Source of the DNA: Microbacterium sp. Gd 4-13
GTDB lineage: Bacteria > Actinomycetota > Actinomycetes > Actinomycetales > Microbacteriaceae
Assembly: GCF_003095395.1 (NCBI RefSeq)
Contig: NZ_QEIJ01000013.1
Location: 1-48,897, forward strand
Direction: 5' to 3'
DNA length: 48,897 nt
In this document: one piece after another, positions 41,195 to 48,897 of the stretch
Numbering within the stretch: position 1 is the stretch's first letter
Layout of the letters: each line of letters begins with the position of its first letter
The notes under the pieces: model-generated
The model's input: the letters and a program-made list of their open reading frames with translations, nothing else
Database searches by the model: none
What the model was told of the DNA's origin: nothing
Program-made: the position numbers and the translations under genes

Positions 41195-42678
41195 GATGCT
41201 GCTTTCTGTGACGGGGGATCGGGGGTGTGGGGCTGCCGCTCGAGCTCGAGGAGCGAGCGGCGCACGATGCGGAATCGGTCGCGGCGTCGACGCCACGCGT
41301 CGGCGAAGGCGGGCCGGGGGAGCACCGCGTGCTCGGCGCGGGGCGAGCGCACCCGGTGGCCGACGGCGGCCCACCCGAGCTGGGCGGCGCCCACCGCGGC
41401 CAGGTCGGCCTGGGCGACGACGCGCACCGGAAGACCGGTGACGTCGGCGATGATCTGCGGCCACGCGGCGACGTTCGTCCCCCCGCCGCACGCGGTGATG
41501 TGCCGGTACGGGGTGGCGCGGTCGCGCTCGAGCCTGTCGATCAGATCGGCCAGGTCGAAGGCGATCGCCTCGAGCGCCGCCGACACCATGCGCGGTGCGC
41601 TCGTCGTCGGTGTGAGGCCGATGAGCGCCCCGGTGGCGCGCTCATCGAAATCGGGGCTGCCCGTGCCGGCGAGGTAGGGCAGGAAACACAGAGGATCGTC
41701 GGGGTCGGGATCAGACGGTGCCTGCGCGATCGCTGCGGCGCCGACGGTGGCTCGCAGCCAGTTCAGCGCGAGCCCGCCGGTCAGGAGCGAAGCCAGCGCG
41801 AAGCGCGTGCCGTCGACGGCCGGATGCTGTGTGAAGGCGCCGTCGGCGAAACCCGAACCCGAGGCCGGATCGATGGCGGCCATCATCACGGCGGACGTGC
41901 CCAGTGCCACGGCCACCTCGTCGCCGTCGATGCCGCCCAGCCCCTCGAGCGTCGCGGCGACATCACCCGCGCCGATCGCGACGGGCACCCCGAGCGGCAC
42001 GCCGAACGCGGCCGCCGCGCCCTCGTGCACGGTGCCGGCCGTCGACGAGCTCGAGAGCACGGCGGGGAAGAGGTGGCGGGGAAGCCCCACCGCGGCGATC
42101 AGGTCGTCGTCCCACTGGCCGTCCGGGCGCAGGAGCAAGGCGTTCCACGCATCGGTCGAGTCGGTGGCGATGTCGCCGGTGAGTGTGGCGCGCAGGTAGT
42201 CCTTCGCCGAAAGATAGGCGCGGGCATGTGCGAGCGTCTCGGGGTAGCGCGACTGCCACCACAGCAGGCTCGAGAGCGAGAACACGGCACTCGGCAGATT
42301 GCCCGACTGGCGCAGCATCCGCGCCGTGATGTCGTCGTCGAGGGCGCGCAGCTCGTCGGCACCGCGGCGGTCGGCGAGCAGCAGCGCGGGCACCACCGGA
42401 TCGAGGGCGCCGTCGACCAGGACGACGGCGCTCATGTTGCCGCTCAACCCGATCGCCGAGACCCGACCGAGGTCGATCGATGCGCCGAGCTCGGCCACCG
42501 CCCGCCGGGCCGAGGCGATCCACACGGCCGGATCGACCTGCACGCCGTCCGAGACGGGGTCGATGCCGTGGTGGGCGCTCGCCACCGCGACGACGGTTCC
42601 CTCGGCGTCGAGAAGCAGCGCTTTCGTGCTGGTCGTGCCGAGGTCGATGCCCAGACTGAGCGCGGTCGTCGCGCTCAC
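41191..42678 (-). CDS. FGGY-family carbohydrate kinase
   Basis: A 495-residue two-domain kinase: GIDLGTTSTKALLLDAEG (about 10-27), the DGVQVDPAVW block, LADRRGADEL near 125, IGAGDVAATLEGLGG near 245, and the C-terminal GGGTNVAAWPQIIADVTGLPV near 415. This is the xylulokinase/gluconokinase branch; the exact substrate is not readable. The start is GTG at 42678 overlapping the regulator stop (GTGA). It would phosphorylate the imported sugar, polyol or sugar acid, trapping it in the cell and preparing it for the lactonase-like protein and aldolase. Confidence 0.88.
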   Translation of the reverse strand: MSATTALSLGIDLGTTSTKALLLDAEGTVVAVASAHHGIDPVSDGVQVDPAVWIASARRAVAELGASIDLGRVSAIGLSGNMSAVVLVDGALDPVVPALLLADRRGADELRALDDDITARMLRQSGNLPSAVFSLSSLLWWQSRYPETLAHARAYLSAKDYLRATLTGDIATDSTDAWNALLLRPDGQWDDDLIAAVGLPRHLFPAVLSSSSTAGTVHEGAAAAFGVPLGVPVAIGAGDVAATLEGLGGIDGDEVAVALGTSAVMMAAIDPASGSGFADGAFTQHPAVDGTRFALASLLTGGLALNWLRATVGAAAIAQAPSDPDPDDPLCFLPYLAGTGSPDFDERATGALIGLTPTTSAPRMVSAALEAIAFDLADLIDRLERDRATPYRHITACGGGTNVAAWPQIIADVTGLPVRVVAQADLAAVGAAQLGWAAVGHRVRSPRAEHAVLPRPAFADAWRRRRDRFRIVRRSLLELERQPHTPDPPSQKAAS

Positions 42679-43490
42679 GGAGCCTCGGCGATCTGCGCGA
42701 GACTGCGGTGGCTGTGGGCGTCGATATGCAGCGACACCGCGAAGATCTCGCCCCGCACGTACGAGATGGAGTACTCCACCGCGCGCTGGTCGTGCAGGTA
42801 CGCGGTGCGGGACACCCGCATGACGGGAGTGTGGCGCGGGACGGCGAGGAGCGTCGCGGTCTCGGTGAGGGCGGATGCGGCGGTCCACTGCTCGTCGGCC
42901 GAGCACGGGCGACCGGGCGAGCCCTCGATCTTCTCGAGCTGCTCGTAGAGCGACCCCTGCTCGATCGCCGAGCGGGTGAGCGTCGGCACGAGCGCGCAGG
43001 GGAGCCAGGAGGTGAGGTGCACGACGGGATCACCGTCGCTGACGATGAGGCGCTCGACGCGCCACACGTCGTCGCCGGCGATGAGTCCGAGGGTCGCGGC
43101 GACCTCGCTCGGCGCACCGACGACCTCGAGCGTGATGACCTGCTCGCGGGTCTGGCGGCCCGCGGCGCGCAGGTCTTCGCTGAAGGACGGGAGGATTCCT
43201 GCCCGGTTCGACCGGATGGCTCGGCTCGAATCGGCCACGAACGTGCCCCGGCCCTGACGGCGGATGACGAGCCCGCGCTGCTCGAGGTCGCGGAGGGCCT
43301 GGGTGGCGGTCGCCCGACTCACCGACAGCCGCTGCACGATCTCGAATTCCGACGGCAACCGCACGCCCGGACGCTGATCGAGGATGACGGCCGCCAGCTG
43401 GTCGGCGATCTGACGGTAGCGACTCACGTGGGAGTCGGTGTCGAGGTCGCGCAGCACATCGGCGCCCAGCGCCTCTTCGTCGTCTCTCAC
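42675..43490 (-). CDS. GntR-family regulator with UTRA domain (HutC type)
   Basis: A 271-residue regulator: winged helix N-terminus (SRYRQIADQLAAVIL, LPSEFEIVQRLSVSRATATQALRDLEQRGLVIRRQGRGTF split across residues 25-90) and a C-terminal UTRA ligand domain, with YLHDQRAVEYSISYVRGE near the end. The GTG at 43490 is preferred: it gives the GTGA overlap used throughout this operon and has AAGAGG seven bases upstream. An ATG at 43508 is the alternative. Unusually, it lies in the middle of the operon it probably controls. Its ligand is likely a phosphorylated sugar, as for other HutC-type members. Confidence 0.88.
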   Translation of the reverse strand: MRDDEEALGADVLRDLDTDSHVSRYRQIADQLAAVILDQRPGVRLPSEFEIVQRLSVSRATATQALRDLEQRGLVIRRQGRGTFVADSSRAIRSNRAGILPSFSEDLRAAGRQTREQVITLEVVGAPSEVAATLGLIAGDDVWRVERLIVSDGDPVVHLTSWLPCALVPTLTRSAIEQGSLYEQLEKIEGSPGRPCSADEQWTAASALTETATLLAVPRHTPVMRVSRTAYLHDQRAVEYSISYVRGEIFAVSLHIDAHSHRSLAQIAEAP

Positions 43491-44218
43491 TTCTGCGCCT
43501 CTTTCCATGCCGTGATCAGGCGCACGGCTGTCGCCACCACGTGGTCGACGATGCGCCGACCCTTCTCAGCGGTCGCGGCCGTCGCGTCGCCGAACACGCC
43601 GCTCTCGCTGATGGTGTCCCACCGCACCGGCGCGACGTCGAAATGCGCCGGGTAGTCGGGGTATTCGCTGACCGCGTCATCCATGCGCACCACATCGTCG
43701 CGCAGCGCCAGCATGATCGAGGTCTCGAGTTCGTCGGCGTGCATGATGGCGGGGTGGCTTCGCGGGCTCTCGGCCACCGCGGCGGCTACCTCGGCCAACC
43801 CCGGGTAGGTCAGCGCGATCGCGGGCAGGCCACCGCGCTCCTCGAGGGCCCGCGTCGCGGCCTTCATCGCGGCCGCGTTGCCCAGGTGCGCCGAGAACAG
43901 CACGAGCCCGCGCACGCCGTTGCGGGCAAGCCCCTCGGCCAGGTCGACGATGAGCGAGACGAGCGTGCCGTCGCTGATCGAGAGGCTGCCGTCGAAATGC
44001 TCGAGCGACCACACCTGGCCGTAGGGCAGCACGGGCAATTCGATCAGGCCGGCCTCATCGGCGAGCCGCGCGGAGAACGCCTCGGCAGCGAACGCGTCGG
44101 TGCCCAGCGGCAGGTGCGGACCGTGCTCTTCGACCGCCCCAAGGCACAGCAGCGCCCACGGCTGCTTCTCGACAGCGCCTGCCACCTCGGGCCAGGTGAG
44201 GTCGGCCCAGCGGGTCAT
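43487..44218 (-). CDS. Creatininase-family amidohydrolase
   Basis: A 243-residue protein of the creatininase/MftE/FAPy-deformylase superfamily. Expected metal ligands: Glu30, His32 and Asp41 in AVEEHGPHLPLGTD, His111 in SAHLGN (usually HGGN) and Glu165 in HADELETS. Members open cyclic amides or remove formyl or amino-acid groups; true creatininases are a minority. Its place between the permease and the regulator of a sugar-type importer suggests the imported molecule carries an amide, lactam or N-glycosidic group. Both ends overlap neighbours by 4 bp. Confidence 0.87.
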   Translation of the reverse strand: MTRWADLTWPEVAGAVEKQPWALLCLGAVEEHGPHLPLGTDAFAAEAFSARLADEAGLIELPVLPYGQVWSLEHFDGSLSISDGTLVSLIVDLAEGLARNGVRGLVLFSAHLGNAAAMKAATRALEERGGLPAIALTYPGLAEVAAAVAESPRSHPAIMHADELETSIMLALRDDVVRMDDAVSEYPDYPAHFDVAPVRWDTISESGVFGDATAATAEKGRRIVDHVVATAVRLITAWKEAQK

Positions 44219-45225
44219 CGCGCACCTCGCCGAGCCGACAGGCGACCGTTGATCAGCAGCATCCCGATCAGCACACCCCCGTTGACGATGAACTGCACGG
44301 GGGAGGGGATGTTGAACGAGTTGAGAACCGTGGTGAGGAAGGCCAGCGCCGCGACGCCGGCGAAGGTGCCGACCATGCCACCGGTGCCACCGGCGAGGGC
44401 CGCCCCGCCGATGACCGCGGCGACGACGGAGTTCAGCGCGTAGCTGTCACCGGCGGTGAGGGACGGCGACCCCGAGTAGGCGATCAGCAGGATGCCGGCC
44501 ATCGCCGCCAGGGTTCCCGAGGCGGTGTACGCGACGAGGGTGTGGCGCCGCACCGGCACGCCCGACAACCACGACGCGCGGGGGTTCGCCCCGACGGCCT
44601 TGAAGCGCCTGCCGGCCACGGTGCCCGTGAGGATGAGTCCGACGATCACGAGCAGCACGATCCAGATGACGAGCGAGGCCGAGAAGGGGGTGCCGAAGAG
44701 GCGCCCATCGGCCAGCACGCGCAGCTCGTCGGGAACGATGCCGCGCGGCTGACCGCGGGTGACCAGCGCATTCACGCCGCCGATGATCGTCGCCGTCGCC
44801 AGCGTGCCGAGGAGCGGGGGGATGCGGGTGAAGGCGAGCAGCACACCGTTGACGAGACCGATCGCGGCACCCATGAGCATGACCAGCGGCACGGTCGTCG
44901 CGAGGCTCGCGCCGGGAGCGGCGGAGAGCACGGCGGTCAGGATCGCGGCGGAGTTCATGACCGGGCCGACCGAGAGATCGAGACCCCGGTTAATGATGAC
45001 GATGGTCTGCGCGATGGCGACGACGCCCAGCGGCGCGGCGTTGGAGAGGATGCGCAGCAGGCGGTCGGGGTTGAACCCGTCGGACGTGCTGACGCCCAGC
45101 AGGATCAGGCACGCGAACGTGAGCCCGTAAGCGACCCACAGCGAGGTGGGAATGCGCCCGAGCGCCGAGCCGAACCCCGAACGGGGCCGGTCGGTGCGAA
45201 GCGGTGGCGAATCGAGGGCGGTCAT
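44215..45225 (-). CDS. Sugar ABC transporter permease (RbsC type)
   Basis: A 336-residue permease of the ribose/galactose CUT2 class with 8-10 helices. TIVIINRGLDLSVGPVMN (about 85-102) and NSVVAAVIGGAALAGGTGG (about 265-283) are the conserved membrane motifs. The start is ATG at 45225 with an ATGA overlap. It follows a second permease gene, so the channel is probably a heterodimer instead of the RbsC homodimer. Small sugars, polyols or sugar-like compounds such as autoinducer-2 or nucleosides are typical substrates. Confidence 0.92.
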   Translation of the reverse strand: MTALDSPPLRTDRPRSGFGSALGRIPTSLWVAYGLTFACLILLGVSTSDGFNPDRLLRILSNAAPLGVVAIAQTIVIINRGLDLSVGPVMNSAAILTAVLSAAPGASLATTVPLVMLMGAAIGLVNGVLLAFTRIPPLLGTLATATIIGGVNALVTRGQPRGIVPDELRVLADGRLFGTPFSASLVIWIVLLVIVGLILTGTVAGRRFKAVGANPRASWLSGVPVRRHTLVAYTASGTLAAMAGILLIAYSGSPSLTAGDSYALNSVVAAVIGGAALAGGTGGMVGTFAGVAALAFLTTVLNSFNIPSPVQFIVNGGVLIGMLLINGRLSARRGAR

Positions 45226-46265
45226 CGCGCGGGCTCCGATCGGGTCTGGGCGGGTGCAGCATCCTTGTCTTTCGGCCTCAACCGCCACGGGATCTTCAGC
45301 CCCCGATCGGCGAGGCCGTACACGCCCATCGCGGCGATGAGCAGAACGCCCTTGAAGATGGTCTGGTAGTACGTGTCGGTGCCGGTCAACGTGATCACCT
45401 GACCCACCACGGCGATGATGACCGCGGCGGGGAGGATGCTGAGGAGCGAGCCGATGCCGCCGGTGATGACGATACCCGCGACGAGTACCGTGGCGATCGA
45501 ATCGATCACCGAACTGGCACCGACGAGCGCATCGGCCGTGTACGTGCGCGAGGCGATCGCCATGCCGCCGAGGGAGGCGAAGACCCCCGACAGGCCGTAC
45601 ACGAGCAACGCCGATCGGCGCACCGGGAAGCCCAGGCGCGTCGCGATGCGCTGGTCGTATCCCACGGCCTGCACGTAGCGGCCGGCGCGGCTCTGACCCA
45701 TCCACGCCCAAGCGGCGATGAGCACGACGAGAGCGATGAGCGCGAACAGGGGGACCGCACCGAGGCTCGTTCCGAGCACGGTCAGGAGGGGAAGAGGGAT
45801 GCCGGCGCCCGGGGTCGACTGCAGAAGCAGGGCGAAACCCTGCACCACGCCGGATGCGGCGAACGTCATCAGCAGCGGATTGATGCCCGCGATGACTCCG
45901 GAACCGTTCGCGAGACCGACGACGAGGCCGGCGATCAGCACGAGCGGGACGGCGAGGGCGGCCCCACCGGGAAGCACCGGGCTCAGCGAGAGCACGACGG
46001 TGGCGAGTCCGGCGATGGCTCCGACACTGAGGTCGATGCCACCCCACATGACGACGATGCCCTGACCCACCGCGATCAGCACGATCGGGGCCAGCGACGC
46101 CAGCAGCGAGTTGACGCTGACGGTGCTGCGAAAAGCGGGGAGCGCGATCGAGGCGATGACGATCACGGCGAGGGCGAGGATCCACAGGAACTTCGCGCGT
46201 GACAGCGCACGCAGCGACGTGGTCGAGAGGGCCTGCGGGCGGAAGGCTCTGGTGGTGCTAGACAA
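45222..46265 (-). CDS. Sugar ABC transporter permease (RbsC type), TTG start
   Basis: A 347-residue CUT2 permease with the same motifs as its neighbour (GIVVMWGGIDLSVGAIAG near 70-87; SIATVLVAGIVITGGIGS near 255). There is no ATG or GTG near the expected N-terminus; TTG at 46265 has GGAGGAA six bases upstream and gives MSSTTRAFRPQ, so it is chosen. It overlaps the ATPase stop by 8 bp. An open frame continues far upstream to 47213 but is antisense-like shadow within the ATPase gene. It works with the permease at 44215. Confidence 0.9.
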   Translation of the reverse strand: MSSTTRAFRPQALSTTSLRALSRAKFLWILALAVIVIASIALPAFRSTVSVNSLLASLAPIVLIAVGQGIVVMWGGIDLSVGAIAGLATVVLSLSPVLPGGAALAVPLVLIAGLVVGLANGSGVIAGINPLLMTFAASGVVQGFALLLQSTPGAGIPLPLLTVLGTSLGAVPLFALIALVVLIAAWAWMGQSRAGRYVQAVGYDQRIATRLGFPVRRSALLVYGLSGVFASLGGMAIASRTYTADALVGASSVIDSIATVLVAGIVITGGIGSLLSILPAAVIIAVVGQVITLTGTDTYYQTIFKGVLLIAAMGVYGLADRGLKIPWRLRPKDKDAAPAQTRSEPAR

Positions 46266-47745
46266 CGGCGGTTCCTCCGGTGGCGAGGTGCATGACGGCG
46301 GTCTCGGTGGCGGTGCGGGAATCGAGGCGACCGGTGATGCGGCCGGAGTACATGACGTACACCTCGTCGCTGAGCCCGAGGATCTCTTGCAGGTCGGTCG
46401 AGACGAGCAGCACGGCCACGCCCCGCTCGGTGAGTTCGCGGATGCTCTGGTAGATCTGGGCGCGCGAGCCGACGTCGACGCCGCGCGTGGGGTCGTTGAG
46501 CACGAGCACCTCGAGGCCGTCGTCGACGAGCCAGCGGCCGATGAGCACCTTCTGCTGGTTGCCGCCCGACAGCTCGACGATCGGCTGGGTGAGCGCGGCG
46601 TGCTTGACCGCGAGGTGAGAGACAACGCGCTGCACGACCTGGCGAGCGCGGCGCGGGCTGACGATGCCGGAGGGGAAGAGCCGGGGCATGGCCGCGAGGA
46701 GGGCGTTGGCCGAGATGGACTGGTCGAGCAGCAGTCCGTCGAGGCGGCGGTCGGGGGCGACGTAGCCGATGCCGGAGCGCACCGCCTGACGCGGGGAGCG
46801 CAGACGCACCGGGCGTCCGGCGCGGCGGAGCGTTCCGCTCGTGGGCATGCGGACGCCCGCGACCACCTCGGCGACCTCCGACTGGCCGTGACCTTCGAGT
46901 CCGGCGATCGCGGTGATCGACCCCGCGGTGACGCGGAGGTCGACGGAGGAGAGGCTTCCCTCGAGCGAGACGTCGACCAGTTCGACGGCCGCAGGCCCCG
47001 CAGCATCCTTCTCGTCACCGCGTGCGTCGCGCGGCGGGTACAGGTCGCTCGCCTCGCGGCCGACCATCGACGCCACCAGCTGATCGCGGGTGCGGTCGGC
47101 CAGGGGGCCTTCGTCGACCTGTCTGCCGTCGCGCATGACGAGCACGCGATCGCAGAGCTCGAACAGTTCGTCCATGCGGTGCGAGACGAACACGACGGCA
47201 GACCCCGCGGCACTCAGCCGCCGTACGGCAGCGAAGAGCAGCTCGACCTGCGGATTCTCGAGCGACGAGGTCGGTTCGTCGAGGATGAGGAGCGTCGGCG
47301 TCACCGCGATGGCCTTGGCGACCTCCAGCAGCTGGCGCTGCCCCACGGTGAGATCGCCGACCGTCGCGTCCACGTCGATGTCGACGCCGAGGCCCGCGAG
47401 GGTGGAGCGGGCGAAGTCGCGCTTCGCCCGCTCCGACCGGTGGGTGGTGTCACCGTCGCCGAGGGACAGGTTCTCGGCGACGGTGAGGTTGGCGAACAGG
47501 CTCAGCTCCTGATGCACCATCGACACCGCGCGGCCACCCTCGGGAGGGTCGGCGATGGTGATCGATCCGGTGTCGGGGGAGAGCAGGCCCGAGAGCATGT
47601 TCATGAGGGTGGACTTGCCGGCGCCGTTCTCGCCGACGAGGGCGAGGATCTCCCCGCGGTTCAGCGTCACGTCGACATCGACCACGGCGCGGGTCGCGCC
47701 GAACGACTTCGACACGTGTTGGCACGTCAGGGCGGGCTGAGACAC
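46258..47745 (-). CDS. Sugar ABC transporter ATPase (RbsA/MglA type)
   Basis: A 495-residue tandem ATPase. The first domain is complete: GENGAGKST, QELSLFANLTV, LTVGQRQLLEVAKA, LLILDEPTSSLE. The second has the usual degenerate Walker A (GLEGHGQSE), a good signature (LSGGNQQKVLIGRWL), but NDPTRGVD in place of DEPTRGVD at Walker B, so hydrolysis there is probably lost. This fits RbsA-like asymmetry. The start is GTG at 47745 with AGGAA upstream. It drives the two permeases encoded downstream. The frame stays open upstream through the binding-protein gene, which is not real coding. Confidence 0.92.
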   Translation of the reverse strand: MSQPALTCQHVSKSFGATRAVVDVDVTLNRGEILALVGENGAGKSTLMNMLSGLLSPDTGSITIADPPEGGRAVSMVHQELSLFANLTVAENLSLGDGDTTHRSERAKRDFARSTLAGLGVDIDVDATVGDLTVGQRQLLEVAKAIAVTPTLLILDEPTSSLENPQVELLFAAVRRLSAAGSAVVFVSHRMDELFELCDRVLVMRDGRQVDEGPLADRTRDQLVASMVGREASDLYPPRDARGDEKDAAGPAAVELVDVSLEGSLSSVDLRVTAGSITAIAGLEGHGQSEVAEVVAGVRMPTSGTLRRAGRPVRLRSPRQAVRSGIGYVAPDRRLDGLLLDQSISANALLAAMPRLFPSGIVSPRRARQVVQRVVSHLAVKHAALTQPIVELSGGNQQKVLIGRWLVDDGLEVLVLNDPTRGVDVGSRAQIYQSIRELTERGVAVLLVSTDLQEILGLSDEVYVMYSGRITGRLDSRTATETAVMHLATGGTAVV

Positions 47746-47780
47746 GGGGGAGTTCCTCGTTTCGTGGGGGTGGGCGGCGC

Positions 47781-48827
47781 TCAGCCGAACAGGGCGGTGA
47801 TCTCGTCGTCGGTCATGCGGGTGTTGACCCACAGGCTGTCGGGCAGGTCGTCGCGAACGAACTCGGTAAGGTTCTCGGACGTGATGACCTCGGGGTCGAG
47901 GATGTCGTCCTTGGTGACCTCGGTGCCCGAGAGCGCGGCGAGGGCGTTCTCGAGCGACTGCGCCGAGATCCACGTGGGCTTGGCGACCGCGATGCAGTCG
48001 AAACCGGTCTCGCCGGCGGCGACGAGCGACTGCCACTTCTTCAGCAGACCGTTGCTGTCTTCGCCGGTCATCGGCACCAGCGGAACGCCCGCGGCCTCGA
48101 ACGCCTCGATCGCGCCGAGGGTCATCGACCCGCCCTGCGACCACACGCCGTCGATGTCGGGGTTCGCCGCGAGTACGGCTTCGACCGCCGTCTTCGTCGT
48201 GGCCTGGTCCCAGCCGCCGTCGATCGTGGAGACGACCTCGATGCCGGGGTTCCCGTCGAAGACGGCCTGCGCGCCCGCGTAGCGCAGATCGCTCGTGGGG
48301 ATGCCGGCGATGCCGTTGATCGCGATGATGCGGCCCGAGCCGCCGAGCTTGTCGACCAGCCACTCGGCGCCGGTCGCGCCGAACGATTCGTCGTCGACGT
48401 TCACGTAGGAGGTGTAGTCGTCGGTCTCGGCGCCTGAGGCGTTGAGGATGACGTCGATGCCCGCAGCGGACGCCTGCTGCAGCACGGGGACGATGCCCTC
48501 GGGCGAGATCGGGGTGACGATGATGGCGTCGACGTTGCGGGCGATCATCGACTGCACGTTGGAGATCTGCTTCTGCGCGTCGTTGTCGGACTGCGTCATG
48601 ATCACGTCGGAGATCTGATCGGCGTCGCGCTTCGTGGCCGCGGTGAATTCCGCCTCGAGCTGGGCCGACCAGGTGTTGCCGACGAAGTACGAGTCGTAGC
48701 CGATGACGTAGGTGCCGTCGGCGGCGGGCGTCTCGCTCGCGCCGTCGGTGCAGGCGGAGAGGGTGAGTGCGGTCACGGCGGCGACCGCGGCGAGCGTCGT
48801 CGCGCGCTTCCAGGTAAAGGGGCTCAT
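47781..48827 (-). CDS. Sugar ABC transporter substrate-binding lipoprotein (RbsB-like)
   Basis: A 348-residue periplasmic-binding-protein-type lipoprotein. The signal peptide ends in ALTLSAC (cysteine near residue 26). The Peripla_BP fold shows VIGYDSYFVGNTWSAQLEAEF, IARNVDAIIVTPISPEGI near 95, and SQGGSMTLGAIEAFEAAGVPLVPMTGED near 230. It captures the substrate outside the membrane and sets the specificity of the importer. The ATG at 48827 overlaps the stop of a further upstream gene (ATGA), so it is not the first gene of the operon. The gap to the ATPase gene is 35 bp. Confidence 0.92.
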   Translation of the reverse strand: MSPFTWKRATTLAAVAAVTALTLSACTDGASETPAADGTYVIGYDSYFVGNTWSAQLEAEFTAATKRDADQISDVIMTQSDNDAQKQISNVQSMIARNVDAIIVTPISPEGIVPVLQQASAAGIDVILNASGAETDDYTSYVNVDDESFGATGAEWLVDKLGGSGRIIAINGIAGIPTSDLRYAGAQAVFDGNPGIEVVSTIDGGWDQATTKTAVEAVLAANPDIDGVWSQGGSMTLGAIEAFEAAGVPLVPMTGEDSNGLLKKWQSLVAAGETGFDCIAVAKPTWISAQSLENALAALSGTEVTKDDILDPEVITSENLTEFVRDDLPDSLWVNTRMTDDEITALFG

Positions 48828-48897
48828 CGCATTCCAGGGTGTAGCGCGGGTCTGAATCCTCCGCTCTCGAGGAGTGATCTGGCGATGTAGTTCGTGA
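48824..48897 (-). CDS. C-terminal end of an upstream gene (partial)
   Basis: On the minus strand the last 74 bp of the window read in one frame as TNYIARSLLESGGFRPALHP followed by GMR and a TGA stop (48826-48824). Codon choice is normal for the genome. The stop overlaps the binding-protein ATG as ATGA, the same coupling seen at most junctions of this operon. This makes a real coding tail likely, and moves the operon promoter outside the window. The family cannot be recognised from 23 residues. Confidence 0.5.
   Translation of the reverse strand, partial: TNYIARSLLESGGFRPALHPGMR

Noticed and set aside
46111..48282. Very long open frame on the plus strand opposite the importer genes
   Set aside because: It is antisense to the clear ATPase and binding-protein genes; high GC suppresses stops in the mirrored frame. 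The translation is low-complexity, rich in Arg, Asp, Glu and Gly, and has no family motif.

Overview
The window looks like chromosome of a high-GC Gram-positive actinobacterium, most likely a member of Microbacteriaceae (Microbacterium-like). This rests on the strongly G/C-biased third codon positions, frequent GTG and TTG starts, many ATGA/GTGA stop-start overlaps, the DUF222/HNH and DUF4916 families, and dispersed repeats with a TTCGACAGGCTCAGCGACC core. The genus is inferred from general character, not from a database match. I see no rRNA, tRNA, CRISPR array, transposase or integrase.

Layout. (1) 1-3000: a G/C homopolymer tract, a PEBP-family protein, a DUF222/HNH nuclease gene bracketed by two 67-bp palindromes of identical geometry, and a DUF4916 Nudix-like protein. 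(2) 3000-4290: gene debris, namely a truncated alpha/beta hydrolase, a Dabb-like fragment and a frameshifted AlbA_2/Schlafen-type gene. (3) 4290-17409: an exopolysaccharide locus, visibly richer in A/T than its surroundings and almost all on the minus strand. It has an initiating phosphoglycosyltransferase, seven glycosyltransferases, a Wzy-like polymerase, a Wzx-like flippase and three hexapeptide acyltransferases. (4) 17578-18366: a DUF4239 membrane protein. (5) 18597-26610: an alpha-glucoside operon with a ROK regulator, two CUT1 permeases, a solute-binding lipoprotein, a GH15 and a GH31 enzyme. It has no ATPase gene and carries five tandem 44-bp repeats in the middle.

(6) 26660-36642: an unusual divergent catabolic cluster. 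The minus arm is an AroQ-type chorismate mutase-like protein and an MmgE/PrpD protein. The plus arm is an asparaginase, a zinc-type medium-chain dehydrogenase, a PuuE-like deacetylase-fold hydrolase, an SsuBCA-like importer, an HpcH/HpaI aldolase, an SDR and a LacI regulator. Together they suggest import of a small amide, imide or ureide, C-N bond hydrolysis, and then dehydration or epimerisation, oxidation and retro-aldol cleavage. The substrate cannot be read from sequence. (7) 36758-39532: YccF, YoaK/DUF1275 and two lipoproteins, separated by GC-rich repeat arrays. (8) 39564-48897, minus strand: a ribose-type ABC importer with a creatininase-family protein, a GntR/UTRA regulator, an FGGY kinase, a phosphotriesterase-like (lactonase-like) protein and a KDPG-type aldolase. 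Transcription enters from beyond the right edge, where the tail of one more coupled gene is visible.

The strongest candidates for undescribed biology are clusters (6) and (8), the palindrome-flanked HNH gene, and the 44-bp repeat array inside the alpha-glucoside operon.
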